A stretch of DNA of 64,000 nucleotides from Bacteroidales bacterium UBA1715 (lineage in GTDB: Bacteria > Bacteroidota > Bacteroidia > Bacteroidales > UBA1715). The notes under the pieces were generated by a model, which worked only from the letters and a program-made list of their open reading frames with translations, was not told the origin of the DNA and searched no databases. The position numbers were made by a program, and so were the translations under genes. This document shows, piece by piece, positions 61,487 to 64,000 of the stretch (position 1 is the stretch's first letter; each line of letters begins with the position of its first letter). The stretch lies in assembly GCA_002317135.1 (NCBI GenBank), contig DCIX01000004.1, forward strand, positions 48,187 through 112,186, read 5' to 3'.

Positions 61487-63593
61487 AACTAATATCTCTC
61501 CACGATACAGTATTTGTGTTTCGTTGTTTTAATCCTGCTTTGAGGTGAGCATTTTCAGCATTTGTTAGAGAAGGATCTTTTGCAACAATAGCAAATGCTT
61601 CATTTCGTGCGAGATTCAATATTTGCCCGTCTCGTGCAAGGTTTGCTAATTTGAAACTAATAGGAAGTCCGCTTTGTTGGGTACCCTCTATATCTCCAGG
61701 GCCACGTAGTTTCATGTCAAGTTCTGCGAGTTGGAATCCATCGGTTGTTTGTACCATTGCTTCCAGTCGTGATTGACCTTCTTTGGTGAGTTTATTACCT
61801 GCCATTAGAAGGCAATAAGACATATCGGCACCACGGCCAACACGTCCACGAAGTTGGTGAAGTTGAGATAGACCAAATCGCTCCGAACTTTCTATGACCA
61901 TAACTGTAGCGTTTGGAACATTTACTCCAACTTCTATAACCGTTGTTGCAACCATTATTTGTGCCTCACCAGAGGCAAATTTTTGCATTGCTTCATCTTT
62001 TTCGGCAGGTTTCATTTTTCCGTGTACCATTATTGTTTTGTATTTCGGTGCAGGAAAAATTTGTGTAATGATTTCGTAACCAGCTTCTAAGTCTTTGAAA
62101 TCCATTCGCTCAGATTCTTGTATGAGTGGATACACAATATAGACCTGTCTTCCTAATGCTATTTGATTACGCATTAAATCATACATTTTTTGTCTCTGTG
62201 TATCGCGAAGCATTGTCGTTTTGATAGGTTTTCGACCTGGAGGAAGTTCGTCTATTACGGAAACGTCTAAGTCACCGTATAATGTCATTGCCAATGTTCG
62301 TGGGATAGGAGTGGCGGTCATGACCAATACATGTGGTTGAATTTCGTTTTTGCTCCAAAGTTTTGCTCTTTGTGCAACGCCAAACCTGTGTTGTTCATCT
62401 ATTACACTTAATCCAATGTTTTTGAATTGTACGGTATCTTCCAAAAGAGCGTGTGTTCCTACAATTAAGTGAATGGAACCATCCAACAATCCTTCGGCGA
62501 TTTCTGTTCGTGTTTTTTTCGGTGTGGAGCCAGTTAGTACGGCAACACGAATAGGAAGGTCTTTCAATAATTCTTGTATGGATTTTGCATGTTGTTGTGC
62601 TAATATTTCCGTTGGAGCCATCATACAAGCTTGATAGCCATTGTCGATGGCCATAAGCATAGCCAGAACGGCAACAAGTGTTTTTCCGCTACCAACATCT
62701 CCTTGAACCAAACGATTCATGTGTTTTCCCGATTCTACATCTTTACGGATTTCGCTCATAACGCGGATTTGTGCCCTTGTGAGTGGAAAAGGAAGATGTT
62801 CTTTGTAGAATGTAGGCAACAATTTGTCATTGCTTCTAATAAATAGATGCCCTTTGATTGTCTCCGTTTCCTTTTGCTTGCGCATTGCCATTACAAGCTG
62901 AACCCAAAAAAGTTCTTCGAACTTTATGCGTAATTGTGCTTTTGAAATCTGGTTAAGATTCGATGGCATGTGCAATGTACGTAATGTTGTATTTAAATCG
63001 GGAAGTTGATATTTCTCTAATAGATATTGTGGCAACGTCTCTTTTATTTCGCTTGGAGAAAGGTTTACAAATGCGTTTTCCATTATTGTACGCATCACTT
63101 TTCCAGTGATATTTGCCTTTTTTGTCTTTTCTGTCGATGGATAAACACCTTGGAATTCGGCTTGAGAGTGGTTTATGAATTTAGCCAATTCCTCAATGTC
63201 GGGGTGTGTCATACTCAATATCCCGTGGAAATCGGCAACTTTACCGAATACAACATAGTCTATTCCAGCTTTTATACTAGGGTCTATCCATTTGATTCCT
63301 TTGAACCAAGTTAATTCGATACGCCCGGTACCATCGGTAAATATGGCTTTTAAGTATGCCTTTGCTCCGGTGCCAATGATTTGTTTGGAAACAAATCTAC
63401 CTTTTATCTGTACGGCAGCCTGTGATGGAGCAAGTTCGGCTATTGAATAAAATTTACTTCTGTCAATATATCGGAACGGAAGAAAATTTATTAAATCGTA
63501 AATCGTGAATATACCTAACTCAGTTTTGAGTAAGTTTGCACGATTCGGACCTACGCCCGTAAGGTATTGTATGTCGTCGGTGAGATGTATCAT
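61485..63593 (-). CDS. recG: ATP-dependent DNA helicase RecG
   Basis: Remodels stalled replication forks and branched DNA. An N-terminal wedge/OB-fold domain (about 1-230) precedes the helicase: motif I GDVGSGKTLVAVLAM, motif II IDEQHRFGVAQR, motif III VMTATPIPRT and motif VI QLRGRVGRG. The TRG region with RLEAMVQTTDGFQLAELDMKLRGPG follows. Length 702 is normal. Its ATG overlaps the stop of the upstream barrel-like gene by 4 bases (ATGA). About 200 bases separate it from yicC. Confidence 0.97.
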   Translation of the reverse strand: MIHLTDDIQYLTGVGPNRANLLKTELGIFTIYDLINFLPFRYIDRSKFYSIAELAPSQAAVQIKGRFVSKQIIGTGAKAYLKAIFTDGTGRIELTWFKGIKWIDPSIKAGIDYVVFGKVADFHGILSMTHPDIEELAKFINHSQAEFQGVYPSTEKTKKANITGKVMRTIMENAFVNLSPSEIKETLPQYLLEKYQLPDLNTTLRTLHMPSNLNQISKAQLRIKFEELFWVQLVMAMRKQKETETIKGHLFIRSNDKLLPTFYKEHLPFPLTRAQIRVMSEIRKDVESGKHMNRLVQGDVGSGKTLVAVLAMLMAIDNGYQACMMAPTEILAQQHAKSIQELLKDLPIRVAVLTGSTPKKTRTEIAEGLLDGSIHLIVGTHALLEDTVQFKNIGLSVIDEQHRFGVAQRAKLWSKNEIQPHVLVMTATPIPRTLAMTLYGDLDVSVIDELPPGRKPIKTTMLRDTQRQKMYDLMRNQIALGRQVYIVYPLIQESERMDFKDLEAGYEIITQIFPAPKYKTIMVHGKMKPAEKDEAMQKFASGEAQIMVATTVIEVGVNVPNATVMVIESSERFGLSQLHQLRGRVGRGADMSYCLLMAGNKLTKEGQSRLEAMVQTTDGFQLAELDMKLRGPGDIEGTQQSGLPISFKLANLARDGQILNLARNEAFAIVAKDPSLTNAENAHLKAGLKQRNTNTVSWRDIS

Positions 63594-64000
63594 TTTTCTT
63601 TTCTTCCGCTAAGTCTTACTCGTACATAAATTTGTTGGGAATTATCCCAGATACCGTCAAGGTAATGCATACACCATCGGAAACTTGCTTGTACATTTGG
63701 CGTATTTAATGCATATAGAATAGCGTCGATTCTGCTATAGTTGCCACAACGATATAGTGGATCTCCCAGAGGTAGGTAAGTGCCGTCTCCTTTATAATAT
63801 ATGGCGTCAATTCCGAAAGATTTCTTTTGAATATAAGCCGTTCCGTAAAAAGCAAGTGAACGGAGTGGGCTTACGATAGTCGTGTCTTTGTGGTTGCTGT
63901 ACCAAGTGTTTACGAATCCGCCAGATACAGATAATGAGTCAAACCAAGTATTTGTGACGTTGTATCCTAAATTTAATCCGAAGATTCCGTTGTCTGCAAC
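63590..64000 (-). CDS. Beta-barrel-like protein, C-terminal part (cut by window edge)
   Basis: I translated this incomplete frame from the right edge: 136 residues, ending QQIYVRVRLSGRKEK with a TGA that overlaps the recG ATG by 4 bases. The visible part alternates hydrophobic and polar residues, with many Gly, Asn and aromatics (for example NGIFGLNLGYNVTNTWFDSL and SFRWCMHYLDGIWDN), consistent with strands of an outer-membrane protein. The family is not recognised and the N-terminus is outside the window. The overlap indicates translational coupling with recG. Confidence 0.72.
   Translation of the reverse strand, partial: VADNGIFGLNLGYNVTNTWFDSLSVSGGFVNTWYSNHKDTTIVSPLRSLAFYGTAYIQKKSFGIDAIYYKGDGTYLPLGDPLYRCGNYSRIDAILYALNTPNVQASFRWCMHYLDGIWDNSQQIYVRVRLSGRKEK

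Overview
The window looks like a chromosomal segment of an anaerobic member of the Bacteroidota, most likely Bacteroidales. It is AT-rich and carries phylum-typical proteins: a DUF3276/PUR protein, two TPR-PD40-OmpA envelope proteins, a DUF349 protein, a DUF5063 protein, a Rho with a long low-complexity N-terminus, and many short secreted beta-barrels and lipoproteins. Upstream regions repeatedly show the phylum-specific -7 box TAnnTTTG, in the best case with a -33 TTTG box 19 bp upstream, and lack clear Shine-Dalgarno sequences. A pyruvate:ferredoxin oxidoreductase points to anaerobic metabolism and a secreted GH9 glucanase to a beta-glucan-rich habitat. I see no prophage, insertion sequence, CRISPR array, tRNA or rRNA. 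Genes are tightly packed and no gene-free stretch exceeds 300 bases.

Layout. 1-6858 (minus): 5' part of nifJ, rho, a PD40-OmpA protein, pyrI-pyrB and a DUF3276 gene. 6952-11282: MsbA-type ABC exporter, an M23 peptidase on the plus strand, and trmD. 11416-19508 (plus): DUF349 protein, unknown lipoprotein, pyrG, yidC, FKBP lipoprotein, DHH phosphoesterase. 19535-21512 (minus): DUF5063 and a sodium:solute symporter. 21674-26525 (plus): transglutaminase-like protein, two related beta-barrels, aminotransferase. 26608-28488 (minus): GH9. 28629-36320 (plus): mutS, a class A PBP, a second PD40-OmpA protein. 36315-44293 (minus): an overlapping operon of Wza-type export lipoprotein, Wzc-type tyrosine kinase, WecA-like phosphoglycosyltransferase, lytic transglycosylase and uvrA. 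44366-46359 (minus): YwqK-like, Ppx/GppA, Pcm. 46557-54727 (plus): M48 peptidase, DUF721, secreted protein, rlmN, MFS transporter, pyridoxal kinase, radical SAM protein, engB, cation/proton antiporter. 54765-64000 (minus): secreted nitroreductase, LeuA-like enzyme, serine hydrolase, lipoprotein plus beta-barrel, gmk, yicC, recG and the 3' part of another barrel gene.

How the genes fit together. Much of the content is housekeeping: pyrimidine synthesis (pyrB, pyrI, pyrG), DNA repair (mutS, uvrA, recG), translation and RNA modification (trmD, rlmN, engB), and envelope growth (PBP, M23, lytic transglycosylase, YidC). A compact exopolysaccharide initiation and export module is fused by overlaps to uvrA.

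The observations most worth following are: (1) a free-standing plus-strand promoter and strong intrinsic terminator at 61409-61486, in a region where every protein gene lies on the minus strand, which I read as a candidate small RNA of about 65 nt; (2) an intrinsic terminator ending 8 nt before pyrB, suggesting attenuation of pyrBI; (3) a Rho lacking its N-terminal helix domain; (4) an MFS transporter paired with pyridoxal kinase; (5) a transglutaminase-fold protein whose catalytic His appears replaced by Tyr.
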